Shown here: positions 45,845 through 57,609 of the stretch, one piece after another | Layout: the number at the start of each line of letters is the position of its first letter | How positions within the stretch are numbered: position 1 is the first letter of the stretch | Assembly (NCBI GenBank): GCA_944472135.2 | Contig: OX235270.1 | Location: 73,355,168-73,419,167 of the forward strand | Length of the DNA stretch: 64,000 nucleotides | DNA from: Trichobilharzia regenti | Taxonomy: Eukaryota; Platyhelminthes; Trematoda; Strigeidida; Schistosomatidae | Reading direction: 5' to 3' | Translations under genes and position numbers: made by a program | The notes under the pieces: model-generated | The model's input: only the letters and a program-made list of their open reading frames with translations | Told to the model about the DNA's origin: nothing | Database searches by the model: none

Positions 45845-47010
45845 GGATTCAACATAGAACTTGGCACCGAAGTGCAGCTGTTCGAGTTGCCACGTTACAA
45901 ATAGCACACAGAGGTAGACAAGAAGATGAATGAAGAGAATCAATACAGTCTGACAAGTATAAGAGTGAAACAGAATGGGTAATGGTGGAAAGGAATATGA
46001 AAGATTACAGAGACTGAATACATCTGCGCTGGCCATTGACAACGATTTTGAGCCATGTCACCTATTGTCTCCAGCCATTGATTCGTAGAGCCAGTCCCGA
46101 GGGCCCCAACCCGGAAGTCTGCATCTCCCTACCTGACTCAGTTTAACTGTCAAGGATTTCATGGATTGATGCCACGTTTTTATTTGGCCACCACTTACTC
46201 TTTTCCAACCTGCACCTACATCAGCTAGTAATGTCCGTTGGGGGAGGTGATGGTTAGGCATGCGCACCACGTGACCTAGCCATCTCAATCTATGTAAATT
46301 TATAACATCGTCGATTGATTTTCCCTCTTTGCTCAACACTCCACGCCTAACGTCAGCATTACTTACCTTATTATACCACCTAACGTGAGAAAGAGATCGT
46401 AGACATCTATGATCGAAAACAGTCAACCTTTTCATGTCTTCAACTCGTATTGGCCATGTTTCAGAGCCATAGAGAAAGACGGAGCGAACTGCTGAGCACT
46501 ACACATGTCCCTTGGTTGATAACCAGCCGGATGTCACGCCTACGCCAGAGATGATGTAAGTCAGCGAAAGCAGTTCGAAGCCTTTTGGACCGGTGCTGAG
46601 ATTTCGTCGCCAATCAGTCCATCGGTGCTGATACAACTTCCCAAATAGGTGAAGCGGTCAACATGTTCTATCACTTCCCTCCCTATCACCAAGCTAGGAG
46701 TTGACGTAGTCCAGTCCTGTAGCAGCATCTTACATTTTGCAGGGGCGAATCGCATGCCAAACATACGAAGATTGCTGCTTAAGGTGTTCAGAAGACTCTG
46801 CTGTATTTTGTCAGCATCCTCCCTTAACAGGACTATGTCATCTGCATATTCTAAGTCCATAAGACTATTCCCTGGTAACAAGTCGATTCCTAAGTCGTTA
46901 CGTTCAGTTAAGGATACTTCCATTAGCATATCTATGATGAAGTTAAACAGAAATGGGGAAAGTATAACAAGTCTACATAACCTCAGACTGTAGTTCTTCA
47001 AATATATCCA
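45844..47010 (-). mobile_element. RTE-type LINE (group 2), RT and 3' end
   Basis: Right to left: LSPFLFNFIIDMLMEVSL, LMDLEYADDIVLLREDADK (motif C intact), GMRFAPAKCKMLLQDW, VDRFTYLGSCISTDGL, then VLSKEGKSIDDVINLHRLRW, RLPGWGPRDW, 3' UTR and AGAC tail. A frameshift near 46440-46560 splits the C terminus. It is one of the better kept copies of this group here, but is 5'-truncated just before motif C. Confidence 0.9.
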
Positions 47011-47559
47011 CTCCTATTGTAACGTCAAAAGACAAGAGAATTGGTAACGGAATTGTGTATTAGGAACTCGATAAACAGATGTAGGCGAAGTACGTCTACC
47101 ATATGGCAGAGTAACAATTCATGAATAATCCCCATCCAGGCATCAATGAAAACAAAACGCGTGGTTCAGCGAAGAGTCTCTTTTCGGTGAATTCATTTTC
47201 TTAGCTGTACAATCGCAAGTATACGTGCGTGTTATTTTGTGTGTATATGAACATCAAGTTTGTCAATAAAAGTACAGTTAGTTATGGTTATTTTAGCTAA
47301 ACAGGTGAGATTTAGTAAGTTTTAGGTGGAGTTACGTAATACAAAGGCGGTCAAGAAAATTGGGTGTTAATGAAACTAGAGTAGTAACAAAGACGATGAG
47401 TTGTCACAAACAATTGTTAAAAAGGGGTTGCGCAATAATATGATTAGTTTGATGATTGAGTTGTACTCAGGATGCAAATAGAAACAAAGTAGAGAATATG
47501 AAATTACGTAGGACTTGTAAATAAATAAAAGAATTATAAATAATTAAAGAAACAGGCAA
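47011..47559. other. Unassigned AT-rich sequence
   Basis: No coding domain or repeat recognised. Confidence 0.4.
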
Positions 47560-48215
47560 ACAAACAATCCGAGCAATCTGCTCGGATGAATCTCTCGATG
47601 AGGAACTTAATAATATCACACGGTTGCTGCGTGAAAACGGTTATCCAGAAAAGTTTTTCATAAGAATTTGAATCTAAAATCAAAGCAGCCCAAGGTACCA
47701 ACAGTTCCTAAAAAGGCCTTATTCTCACATCAGCTAGATACTAACAACGCCTTAGGAATGCGGTAAAAGCGGCATTCTCTGCCGCTGAATTATGCTGTGT
47801 CTTCAAAACCACTCCTCTGTTGCGTTCGGGAGTAGAAGATAAACTGCGGAATTTCTCATCTTCCATGTGTATCTACCAATTTAACTGCTCCTGTGGAGCC
47901 AGTTAGTTTCATAGGCTATACAATTAGGCGTGTTTCTCGTCGGATTTCCGAATATCACCCTGCGTGGTTAACTAAAGGACAAACAAAATATATTCGCAGC
48001 GCTATTCTATCTAATCTTGTGGATACAGAACACAAGATTAATGTTAGTCAGGCTTTCAAAGTCATTTAACACATGCCAACGAATCTTAACTTTGCCTTAA
48101 GGGTTTGATTACTAAATATTGCTGAGGCTGTTGGGATCCACATTAAGAAGCCTAATTTATGTGCCCAAAAGAAGCTATTTCAGACATTATCTTTACCTTG
48201 GCCATCTAGGTTCGA
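47560..48215 (+). mobile_element. Penelope-like element (sixth lineage), GIY-YIG region
   Basis: Split frames give ESLDEELNNITRLLRENGYP (end of RT), then SFIGYTIRRVSRRISEYHPA (GIY-YIG with FIG), HKINVSQAFKVI and IKKPNLCAQKKLFQTLSLPW. A related C terminus is at 50115-50310. Stops in the first half. Confidence 0.75.
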
Positions 48216-48398
48216 ATGATCCTCAGTTTTTTGTAGTAATTTCCTTAATTTTAGTTGATATTCTATTTGCTATTATATTTTTATTATTATTAAAATTCAA
48301 GCAACTTTAATGACCTGTAATTCTATCGGTTTTACTTTACAAATCGATATTATTTAAAAAACACTAATATTGATATTGACTACTATTCTAGAATATTC

Positions 48399-48435
48399 TA
48401 TATATATATATATATATATAATATATATATATATA
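48399..48435. repeat. (TA)n microsatellite
   Basis: About 18 TA units with one break. Confidence 0.93.
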
Positions 48436-48449
48436 GTTGTAAAGCAGAC

Positions 48450-50090
48450 TGCACGCACACATACCCTAAAAATCTCAATCGATGTAGCTTCACAACCACG
48501 TCGATTGATTTCCCCTCTTTATCTAGCAGTCGGCCAACGCCTAAACCTCAATATTGCTCACCCTATTATACCAATTCACATGGGAGATAGAACGCAGGCA
48601 CCTATGATCAAAGACAGCTAGCCATGCTTTTCATGTCTTCCACTTTCAATAGCCAGGTCTCATAGCCATAAAGGAGGAAGGAGTGGACTGGTGGGAAGTA
48701 CAGACGCCCTTTGGTCGATAGCCGGATATCACAGATACGCTGTAAACTGGCATATGCGAAACCAGACTCCTGTATCTATGCTGGGATTTCGTCAGTGATC
48801 AACCAGTTTGGCCTGATGCAACTCCCCAAATCAATGAAATGGTCAACGCGCTCTACCAATTCACTCCCTATTTCTAAACTAGGAGTTAGTGTAGTCTAGT
48901 CCTGTAGCATCATATTGCATTTGGCGGGAGCGAATCGCATGCCGAACATTCGTAGATTCCTGCTCAAGGTGTTCAGAAGACTGCATTTCTTCAGCCTACT
49001 CACCTAGTTGGGAGGATTGTATCATCTGCATATTCCAAGTCAACGAGACTATTCCCTGATGGTAGCAAGTCAATCCCTGAGTCGCTGAAGTGAGTTAGGG
49101 TTAAGTCCATTAGTACATCTATGCTGAAATTGAATAGAGAAGGGGATAATGGGCATCCTTGACGGACACCCCTAGTCGTCACCACTTCAGGTGACAACCC
49201 GCCGTAAGCCATCACCTGGCTGATGGCATGAGTTCGAGTAGAGTGTCTTAATTAGTGCAATGTATTTTCTCGTCATTCCCTTTACATCCAAGCATCGCCA
49301 GAGTACCTCTCGGTCGACAGAATCGAATTCCGCCTTTAGGTCCAGAAGTATAATGATTGTTGGACGCCAGTAGGAATGACTATGTTCTAGAATCTGTCGG
49401 AGGGTGAAGATATGATCAATACACCCTCTTCCTGGTCTAAAGCCTGCCTGGCTCTCTCGTGTTTGTGCCTCCCGCGTACCACTTAGTCTACGCATGATTA
49501 TTGAGCCTAGGACTTTAGATACGATATTAGTCAAACTAATCCCTCTGTGATTATCACAGTAAGACTTGTCTCCCTTCTTGTATATGGGGATAATCAGTGA
49601 CTTACACCAACCTGATGGAACTTCCTCTGATTCCCAGACGCCGCCTAGTACCTCAGTTAATGCAGACAGTAAACTGTCTCCACCGTATTTAAATACCTCT
49701 GGAGTCATTCCATCAGGTCCTGCTGCTTTACCTTGTTTCCGACTAATGACAGCTTTAGTAACCTCAGTTGGGTATGGGGGATCTGTGTCTATATCCCATT
49801 CAGGGAGGTGTTGGATGTTCGGCAGGTTGAGAGCGACTGTAGGCCAATTAAACTGCTCCTCATAGTGCTCTTTCCAGCGTTCCAGTCATCTATCCTGGGA
49901 GCTAATTATGGTGGCATTTTTCTCAGAGATTGTTTCACTTATTACTCGCCTTTTATCACCTGTTTCCCTTATAAGCCTAAATAGTTGTCTGGTGTTACCA
50001 ATCACCAATGCCTTTTCCATCTCTTTCGCTTTTGTCGCCCACCACTGTTTACGGTCGTTGCGAAGACTTTGCTAGTTTTTGTTGTACGTA
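48450..50090 (-). mobile_element. RTE-type LINE (group 2), RT core
   Basis: Right to left: the pre-RT region (about 50090-49870), PEWDIDTDPPYPTEVTKAV, VPSGWCKSLIIPIYKKGDKS, NHRGISLTNIVSKVLGSI, QAGFRPGRGCIDHIFTLRQI, motif A LDLKAEFDSVDREVLW, TTRGVRQGCPLSPSLFNF, motif C LVDLEYADDTIL, then decayed C-terminal blocks to about 48460. RT is open for 173 codons (49708-49187). The 3' UTR is missing; a TA tract lies at its left. Confidence 0.9.
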
Positions 50091-50114
50091 ACTCCATTCT
50101 AGCTTATCTCATCT

Positions 50115-50310
50115 ATACCAGATATCGGGCTGACTTTGACAAAGCTTTCAAAGTTATTTATTGCATTTCAACCAGTCTTTTGCATGCTCTAAAAGTATGA
50201 CTTTTACATTCAGCAGAGGCCATTGGAATTCATCTGATGAACAAGCCAGTTCTGTGTGTTCAAAAGAAATTTGTGCAGCTCCTTTCTCTTCCCATGACGA
50301 CCTACATAAC
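50115..50310 (+). mobile_element. Penelope-like element, C-terminal fragment
   Basis: ADFDKAFKVIYCISTS, then AEAIGIHLMNKPVLCVQKKF and VQLLSLP match the end of the 47560-48215 lineage. Confidence 0.7.
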
Positions 50311-50711
50311 ATGCATTAAGTTTCATAAGTGATTATCTCCATCCCTTTGCCACTGTCACTTGTCCTTATTTTTATTTTGATTACTATTCTAGCTAATTCA
50401 TTTAACTTGTTTACATATTGGTATCCTTATGTAATTCTCCTTGGTCGTAATTATTTTATGAATTCGTTGATTACATAATAGCTTGTATTGAATTCCGTAA
50501 CTACTTTCACGTCTCCCCATAAAGCTTATAAACCAGGTCTCTATGTACAAAAGGAAATGGTGGTCACTTGGAATCTACCCTGGTTAATATGTTCTACTTA
50601 AAAACTGTTATTATTAGTAATAATATTTTATTCTACCTCTTATTATTACTATTCCTGATTCAGTTAAAACTATCTTCTATCAGTAGCGTTATCTCAACAT
50701 TATTATTAATA
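50311..50711. other. Unassigned AT-rich sequence
   Basis: No domain recognised; TTATTA runs near 50610-50700. Confidence 0.4.
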
Positions 50712-50810
50712 TTACTCGGTGCGTCGGCGGTTCACTGGTAGAACACTGGCCAATCACGCAAGTGGCCCAGGGTCCGACCCCTAGCTGGCGCACTCCTTTA
50801 CTGGTAGTAT
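50712..50810 (+). repeat. tRNA-headed SINE, family 1 (left part)
   Basis: Head GGTGCGTCGGCGGTTCACTG with box B-like GGGTCCGACCCC. The body breaks off at 50810, where a solo LTR is inserted, and resumes at 51160. Confidence 0.75.
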
Positions 50811-51155
50811 TGTAACAACAGAAGACATGGGCCTGACAACAGATCGTTTATTGAGAAAACCAACAGACATTTATAGATTTTTATGTACAGTATTATTCGT
50901 TATTGTTAGCAGAGAGGCAACGTCTTCTGATTGGTTGTTTTCCTGCTGAAGGTCATTCTGTCATCTCTTTGTTGCCGTTTCTTAGACAGTCCGTTGATAT
51001 ATCTGCTAATCGTGTCCGCCCACGCAAAGTCTGCTGTGATTGGTTGTTGAGTTAGTCTTTGTTCCTGCTTTTTCTCTCATGACCAAGATACGGGAAGTAG
51101 AAATTGACGTAAATTGCTGTCTAGTAATTTTGGCTAGCAGACAGCTCTCACCACA
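50811..51155 (-). repeat. Solo LTR copy 5, inserted in a SINE
   Basis: 345 bp, TGTAACAACAGAAGAC to CTCTCACCACA, perfect TG...CA ends and 4-bp duplication GTAT (50807-50810 and 51156-51159). It is the best preserved copy of the family here and splits a family 1 SINE. Confidence 0.87.
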
Positions 51156-51159
51156 GTAT

Positions 51160-51270
51160 GGCAAGCAAAGAGGAAAGGTTGTGCGTAAGGCTAGCAACCT
51201 TACCCCGTAAAGAAACATCACTGGTACTGAAACTTCAGAGCCCTATCTTCCACTGGGAACCGCCAAAAGC
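51160..51270 (+). repeat. tRNA-headed SINE, family 1 (right part)
   Basis: GAGGAAAGGTTGTGCGTAAG and CTTCCACTGGGAACCGCC correspond to the body and 3' end of family 1, completing the copy begun at 50712. Confidence 0.78.
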
Positions 51271-52024
51271 GGTATCTTGTCCTTAACGTTAGAATGGCTA
51301 TCCGGTGTCTGAAAGTGGACCTCTGCATTCAAAAGCACCACATGCATCCAGTCGCCCTACTGTGACCAGAGTAACGTTCTCACTATAATTTTGCTTGTTT
51401 AAGTTTACTATTATCATTATTATTCCCATCATTATCCATATTTTATTACCATCCGACTACTGTTTATGAATAAAATTGCTTTTTCATACAGATTTTACAT
51501 TAACAAAATACTACTTTATCGTCTTTCCACTAGTTCCTGTCAATTCTATACAATCTTATTGATGAGTCATCTCACACTTATAACTCCATGTCAACTTCTT
51601 CCTCCACTTTTCTAATTCCCAATCAGTCACCCCTTCTAGATTACACCTTACATTACGTATTACGTTTTCAAGAACAAATTCTACCAGTATCTGACTGGTC
51701 TTAGGATTTCTTTGCTAAATTAATTAATAATTAAGATTGTACAGCTTGTGAAAATGAATCGTCGAAAAAAAATCTTTTCTTCGCTGAATACGTCTTAGTC
51801 GTATATCTCCGAATGTATTTCTAATAGTGTGTGTGTGGAGCATTCAGATGAAGAGTTCTACCGAAATTTGATGAATTCACTAAATCCTGCTCTACTAACC
51901 TTTGTTGCTTGTTTAGAAGATCTCCTCACTCTCCGTTGGAGGGGGTCCCACTTGTGAACCACTGAAAACCAGAAGGAAGTACTGGACAACTGCCTATTCC
52001 TACTTCAGGCAACTGAGTCAGACT
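51271..52024. other. Unassigned sequence
   Basis: No coding domain. The last 120 bases (GGAGGGGGTCCCACTTGTG) may belong to the SINE that follows. Confidence 0.4.
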
Positions 52025-52105
52025 ATGATGGCTGAGTGGTCTACGCCATCCCCATGTAACTGGAAGGTCCTGGTTTCGAAGCCTGGTCTTGGCTGCGTCC
52101 ACCTG
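52025..52105 (+). repeat. tRNA-like SINE head, family 3, decayed
   Basis: GATGGCTGAGTGGTCTACGC as box A and GGTTTCGAAGCC as box B; same layout as 45385-45475. Confidence 0.55.
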
Positions 52106-52129
52106 GGTTCCTAATTAGTAATCATCGCT

Positions 52130-52480
52130 GGTCATTCCACCAATATTTCGCAGTATCAGACTGCCTCTCGGTCAACGAAATCAAATGCTATCATAGACTT
52201 AAGCGAATAAAACAGGTGTCCGTAGGATGAATATTTACACTTTAGAAGCTGTCAAAAGGGTGTTTGGACTAATCAACCACTGAGCTGGCAAGAAACTTTT
52301 GCCTTACCCCAGCTGTACATTGCCTTCTAATATACTCCAAAATCTTGAAAATTGATAATCAAGTCCCCACAGGACTACTCAGTGAAAAAGAAACAATCGA
52401 GGATAATAGTTTCACAAACCTACGCGTACTCGCACATGCTGAGTGGTTCGAGGCATGCTTCTTAGGCAGTTCCCACCTTA
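52130..52480 (-). mobile_element. RTE-type LINE remnant, strongly decayed
   Basis: The CCTCTCGGTCAACGAAATCAA tract (minus strand FDSVDRE, RT motif A) and flanking RT-like pieces align with 49300-49460. Little else survives. Confidence 0.5.
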
Positions 52481-52849
52481 TTTAACGCGAAATTCTATGA
52501 GAAGTCTTATTTGATTGATGATCCTTTTATAATTCTCGTATAATATTATTATGATAACACGGTAGTCCAGCGAAATGCCTCTTCCAATGAGTTTTACGCC
52601 GACACTTAAAACCCTATAAGAATCCTTACCTATCCCTACTTATTAGCTGCATCAAATTTAACCGGTATCTTGACATGCAGATGTCGGCAGTATTAAACAC
52701 TTTGCATCACACTGTCATTCCCCGCTGTTATAGACACGCACCGAACCCGTGCTTCCGATGAACTGTCTGTTGAGGAACGAGAAAGGTTTCAGGATTATGT
52801 TCCCAATGCTATACAGAAACGTTGAGATGCTATGCTAGTTCCTGACTAA

Positions 52850-53740
52850 CATAAAGCCTGAAATGTCTCATCGATTCCGCAGAATCCTGAAAAACACGTG
52901 TTCAACTGTTCAACTATATCTCTCATGCCTTATCCAACTCCAACTGTAATCACATGGTCCACAATTTTGTGATGTATTGAGAAATATCAATGAATTACAG
53001 ACTAAAGTTCAGTTCGAGAATCTAACTTTGCAGATATTTGATTTGTCACACCTAATTCTGAAAAACATCTCGAACAATTTAAAGCTGCAATTTTCGACAG
53101 CCGCTACATGTACATGCGTGCACAACTGAGTCATTGTTATCTGATTACGAAGGGAGGCACAAAACAACTTCAGAAAAATAAAGACATAATCCTCACCGTC
53201 CTGATTTAGTGGAATAGGATTTTTGTATTGAACAAATCAGATAATGTCGAGAAACAAACAAACGTACTATCAGACAAATGCCAAATTCTTCAAATCACCC
53301 AACTGGAAAGAACAGAAAACCTCCTTGCATAATTACTGAAGAAAATGAAAGAAAATTCAATCATGACATAGATGAATGAACAAACAAAACCATGCAGTTC
53401 AGTTTATCCCGAGACAATATGGATTGTCTGAGGTGCATAAGAAGGATGTCCCACTTCGAAATATTATAGACATGGTGTCTCAACTCCCCATATCATCAGA
53501 TTGCGGAGTGGTTAGCGGATATCCTTGAACGGGCAAGGAGACATATGAAAAAGTTATAGCCTTAATGATATATTTGACTCTACTCCTCCAAGTAACAAAA
53601 ATTTTGGTATTCTATCCAAAATTTCTGATGTCTGACACAAAAATGACTACATAGTTCTACCCTCCATAGAGCTAAAGAGACAACATAATGCTGAAACATT
53701 CCACGATTCCATCTTCAAACGCAGGGCGGACATATTTATA
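52850..53740 (+). mobile_element. Penelope-like element, RT N-terminal half
   Basis: Frames with DNVEKQTNVLSDKCQILQIT, LLKKMKENSIMT, a KPCSSVYP tract, GCPTSKYYRHGVSTPHIIRL / YHQIAEWLADILERARRHMK and SLNDIFD follow the order of the PLE RT from its N-terminal extension to the region before motif A. Stops and frameshifts are frequent and the RT core is missing. Confidence 0.65.
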
Positions 53741-54124
53741 AATCGATAAATTCATAAATTCCATTCAGGTACACGCGCGCACACACACACATGGTAGGAC
53801 AAAAAACGATCGGAGTTCAAGCAGACCCGGCAAAAATGAAAGGAGTGACGTTCATCAAGCATGTCTGAACCACGGGAATCCTAAGGTGTTGTCAGTTTCT
53901 GAAAGACAATTGACACTCCTTCCAAACAGGCGCCACTCACTGGATGCAAGTCACTCTATGCGACTATCGAAACCAGACTCATCGCACATCTGGAGCCAGA
54001 AGAGACCAGATTTCACATGTGTACCTAACCAAGCGTTGTAAACACGAATTTTGACGACCATACTAATTTAGTGACAGCAGTATAAAGTATAAAGTGCAGA
54101 CACTATTGTTTCTTTAAATTTTAC
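53741..54124. other. Unassigned sequence
   Basis: A (CA)n run lies at about 53773-53790. No domain recognised. Confidence 0.4.
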
Positions 54125-54345
54125 TCCTTCGCGTTCCTAATGGAACATAAGGCTTCAAGCTAGAGCTTTGAAGTTACGATAGCAGTTGTTGCATTTTTAC
54201 GGAGTGGAATTCCTAGCCTCATGCCATACCTTCCCTCTTTACCAGGCTTACTACCGGCTTAGTGAGGTTCATTAGTGCATCGGCCGGGAATCGAACCTCG
54301 GACGCGCCGAGCGTGATTGACGACCATTCTCCCACTGAACCACCT
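54125..54345 (-). repeat. tRNA-headed SINE, family 1, diverged
   Basis: The body and 3' end (TTCCTAATGGAACATAAGGC; CCTCATGCCATACCTTCCCT) and a tRNA-like head with box B-like GGTTCGATTCCC on the minus strand. It is more diverged than the copies at 43797 and 59775 and lies close to the 3' end of gene 2. Confidence 0.8.
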
Positions 54346-54722
54346 ACTGTGCGAACACTGGCTTTTGTTAATATTGCGAACAGTTCAAGAAGACATGCCA
54401 AACTTACAAATCTTGACCACCAACAAATGATTAATTACTCTATTTAGGTATCAGATATTTGGACGTTGAATTAAGGCAAATTCTTTGAGTACACCATATC
54501 TTAAATTGGCTTTACAAGTTTATTCACTGATTTAACCTCTAAATGTTAACAAAATTTAAAATGTTCCCTGTATATATATTTACAGCATGTATGCACATTC
54601 AAAATGAAAGAGAAATTACGCATAGAGAAGAGTTTTAATTTGAAATTTACACTCAATGGAATGTTAAATGCACGGATCACAAATGCCATTCGAATTGAAA
54701 AATGGTTTGGATCGCATTGATT

Positions 54723-55229
54723 TCATCTTCTACGGCGTCGTTTATTACCTGCACTGGTAGAAGTAGATTCAGAAGGTTGTTCACTTCGTAGAAAGTTACA
54801 TAATAGACTACGACCATTCTCATCAGAATTTTGATATAATCGAAACAACAGGCAAGGTGGTGGAGCAGGCAGAAGGTGATCTTCATCAACACTTTCATTA
54901 TTTCTAGTGTCATATAGACTGGGACCAACATTCTGTGACAGTAGACTATTCTCATGACTAGTTGATGCATTACTTTCATTACTGTCATCACTTGTGACTG
55001 TAGGAGGAGCAGGTTCCTGTTGAGCTTTCGACAGCTTTTCATTATATGAATAACAATTCAAGTCTGAAGATTGATTTCCGTTCGTTGTATTTCGTAAACC
55101 AACCATAATACGATTACGTAATTCTGCAGGAAGATGTTCAGGATTCATTGGACACATTTTTTTATGACTGGGTAAAATGCACAAGCGACCGATAAAATCG
55201 CATCCTAGAGAACGCCAAGGACATGATAC
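54723..55229 (-). CDS. Gene 2 RING/TRAF-type zinc-finger protein, terminal exon
   Basis: Acceptor TTTCAG (55231-55230, minus) is followed by 168 codons and TGA. It starts VSCPWRSLGCDFIG...LPSHKKMC, a TRAF-type zinc finger (Cys-Pro-Trp, Gly-Cys, His, Cys spacing) that usually follows a RING in this class of proteins. The rest is Ser/Thr/Asn-rich and acidic, has a Pro run (LPAPPPCLLF), and ends in a basic NKRRRRR tail that could be a nuclear signal. With the upstream exons the product reads RING, linker, TRAF-type finger, disordered tail. The family includes substrate-binding E3 ligases such as NRDP1-like and LNX-like proteins; the exact orthologue is not clear. Confidence 0.85.
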   Translation of the reverse strand, partial: VSCPWRSLGCDFIGRLCILPSHKKMCPMNPEHLPAELRNRIMVGLRNTTNGNQSSDLNCYSYNEKLSKAQQEPAPPTVTSDDSNESNASTSHENSLLSQNVGPSLYDTRNNESVDEDHLLPAPPPCLLFRLYQNSDENGRSLLCNFLRSEQPSESTSTSAGNKRRRRR

Positions 55230-55444
55230 CTGAAATTAAAATAAACTAAAGTAGATGAATAGAAAGAATAAGAATACGGCTACTTCAAAATTTTAATCCT
55301 TAAGCTTACAACCCTCCGCCCCTGTTCACAAATCAGAACGCAAAGGAATTAATTGTCTAACAAACAATTGACGACACAGAATACAGTGTAGGTGTGGATG
55401 GGAATCAGTTGCAGCATAACGAACAGCGAGACGAAACAATAATT

Positions 55445-55925
55445 GACTGTATTCAACATAGAACTTGACACAGATTTATAGCGATTCGAGTTGCTACAGT
55501 CCCTCCTTTGCATGCAGCACACGAAGCAAGAGAAGACACGCTCAAAAGAGATAATAAACACTGGTGTGGGTGAAGGAAACGGAACAGTAATATGGAAGGA
55601 CGATGGAGTTTATTGGATATGATATATCACACAAAGAGTGAATTCATCTGCGCTGTCATTGAGAATGATTTTGAACCATATTGAAAATTTCCTCCAACCA
55701 TTGGTTCTTACCGTTGCGAAGACCTCCAACAACCAAGCATTCTACGCGGCCATATGTGGCTGGCTTAAACTAACTGTTGTGAATTTGATTGACTGATGAA
55801 GCCATGTTTTGGTTTGACCACCCATTAGCTCCTTTCCTGCCTCTTGATCCATCCTATGTCAGCTAACATAAGCACATCGGAAAATGCGATGGCTAGGCGC
55901 GCATGAGTAATACATGTTCTAACTT
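55445..55925 (-). mobile_element. RTE-type LINE (group 2), 3' end
   Basis: 3' UTR and C-terminal part, closely resembling 35820-36240 (shared GTGAATTCATCTGCGCTGTC). It lies in the last intron of gene 2 and is abutted by a CR1-like copy on the other strand. Confidence 0.78.
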
Positions 55926-57080
55926 CTTACATGACTTACCTCTCTCAGACGAAATCAACTTCGTCAAATATGCAGATGACCTGACTGTTTCGCTTCCCGT
56001 TAAGTCTCAGTCAGACTGCTTCAAATTAAATAGCTTCCTGTCGGACATCAGTCAGTGGTCTAAAATAAATGGCCTAACGCTGAATCCCTCAAAATGCCAG
56101 ACTGTCGACTTCTCCTTTAGGCATAAACGAGATCTACAAACACTAGTAAGCACTCATGATGTCTGTAGAATCGAGGGGACTATAATTGAAACAAAGTCTA
56201 ATGCAAAATACCTCGGATTAGTTATATCTTCCGACCTTACTTGGTCATCTCATATCCAAATGATTTCCAAGAAAGTGTTTCGTCTAACCTACTACATTAA
56301 GAAACTCAGACTAACTGGAGTCCCTCAACCTCTGCTTACACAATTTGTCAACTCTCGTATCCTACCTATTCTACTTTACTGTTCCCCGTTAGTCTTTCCT
56401 GGGTTACTGAAAAAGGATTATACCATCCTGAGAAGGATGTTGAAGGTAGTTAGCAGGACTAGCGGTGTAAAACTCAGTCAGCTCGTCACAACATTAGTGG
56501 ATAAGCATCTGAATACATGTGAGAAATGGTCTAAAACCATACTCTCTGACCCCCAACACCCCCTCTATTCCCAACTCTCTCCCTGCATCTCATCAGGTAG
56601 AACCAGGAATCAGTATAAAATAATATATGCTCGTACAACCAAGTATAGGAACTCAACGATACCATATTTGGCCCGTGTTCTAAGTGACAGAGACAATGTT
56701 AGACGTGAAACCTATGACTTGCTTTGTTGTTAATAACATAATTTTGGCCCTTGTTTTTTTCCCCCTTACACTCTCTTATTTGTACTCTATAGTGAACAAC
56801 CTTCTTAAACATACTTAGCTGCTTAAAATTATTATCATTGGCTTACATTTTTATTCTTTATTCTATTCCTTCTTTGTACATCTACTGGGTCCGACTATAT
56901 TATCACTATGATTATTAAAAATTGTCCCGTCATTAACCATCATGTAACATTAGTTTTGTGGTTGTTCTTTGTTCGGCACTATTTAACTGACAATCTTGTT
57001 TGTTATTGCCACTATCACCATCTTAAAAATTTTGTATTATGCATGATTCCTCACACTGTCACTACAAACAACCGCATTAG
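55926..57080 (+). mobile_element. CR1-like LINE, RT C terminus and 3' UTR
   Basis: Open frame 55926-56733, 5'-truncated just before motif C: INFVKYADDLTVSLPV, then KYLGLVISSDLTWSSHIQM, LLYCSPLVFPGLLKKDY, CEKWSKTILSDPQHPLYSQL and the natural C terminus DNVRRETYDLLCC. About 340 bases of T-rich 3' UTR follow. The frame has no stop, which suggests a rather recent insertion. It lies in an intron of gene 2, antisense to it. Confidence 0.9.
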
Positions 57081-57404
57081 TACTGACAAAAAAAAAACCT
57101 GAAATGTTTATCTTATGATTGCTTAGTGTTGTTCAATCAAATTAACTGATCATCTTGGCTATAAACATTTTTTTAAGAACATCTCATAATTTCCCGTATG
57201 ATTATAGCTGTTACTGTTCACCACGCATACACATATCGTAGCTTCCACTAACAAATACTGAAATATTTTTTTTCATTATTTGTGTTGATCTTCTTTTTTT
57301 ACTCAGTATTTTTATTTGCTTTTTTTTTGGTTATTTCTGTTTCTTTTTTTTTTATATTTTATTTTTTTATAATACTCCTTTTAAATGTACGATGAAATTA
57401 GATG
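57081..57404. other. T-rich low-complexity sequence
   Basis: Long T runs (57240-57375); no coding signal. Confidence 0.6.
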
Positions 57405-57480
57405 CAATATTGTAGATATGTGCTGAAAATTCCACACTGTACCACAAGTACTGTTTCTGGAATAAAGCGAAATTGTTATG
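57405..57480 (+). repeat. SINE family 2 tail fragment
   Basis: GTGCTGAAAATTCCACACTG and following bases match the body end of the SINE at 28990-29040; the tRNA head is missing. Confidence 0.5.
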
Positions 57481-57609
57481 TTATGTTAACTATCTCAACC
57501 GATATACCTTCACAACCTGATGGACTGATGTTTGCTCGTTGCCAAACGCACGACACACCTAACCTCAATATTATTCCTCACTTCACCACACACACGGGAT
57601 ATAGAATGC

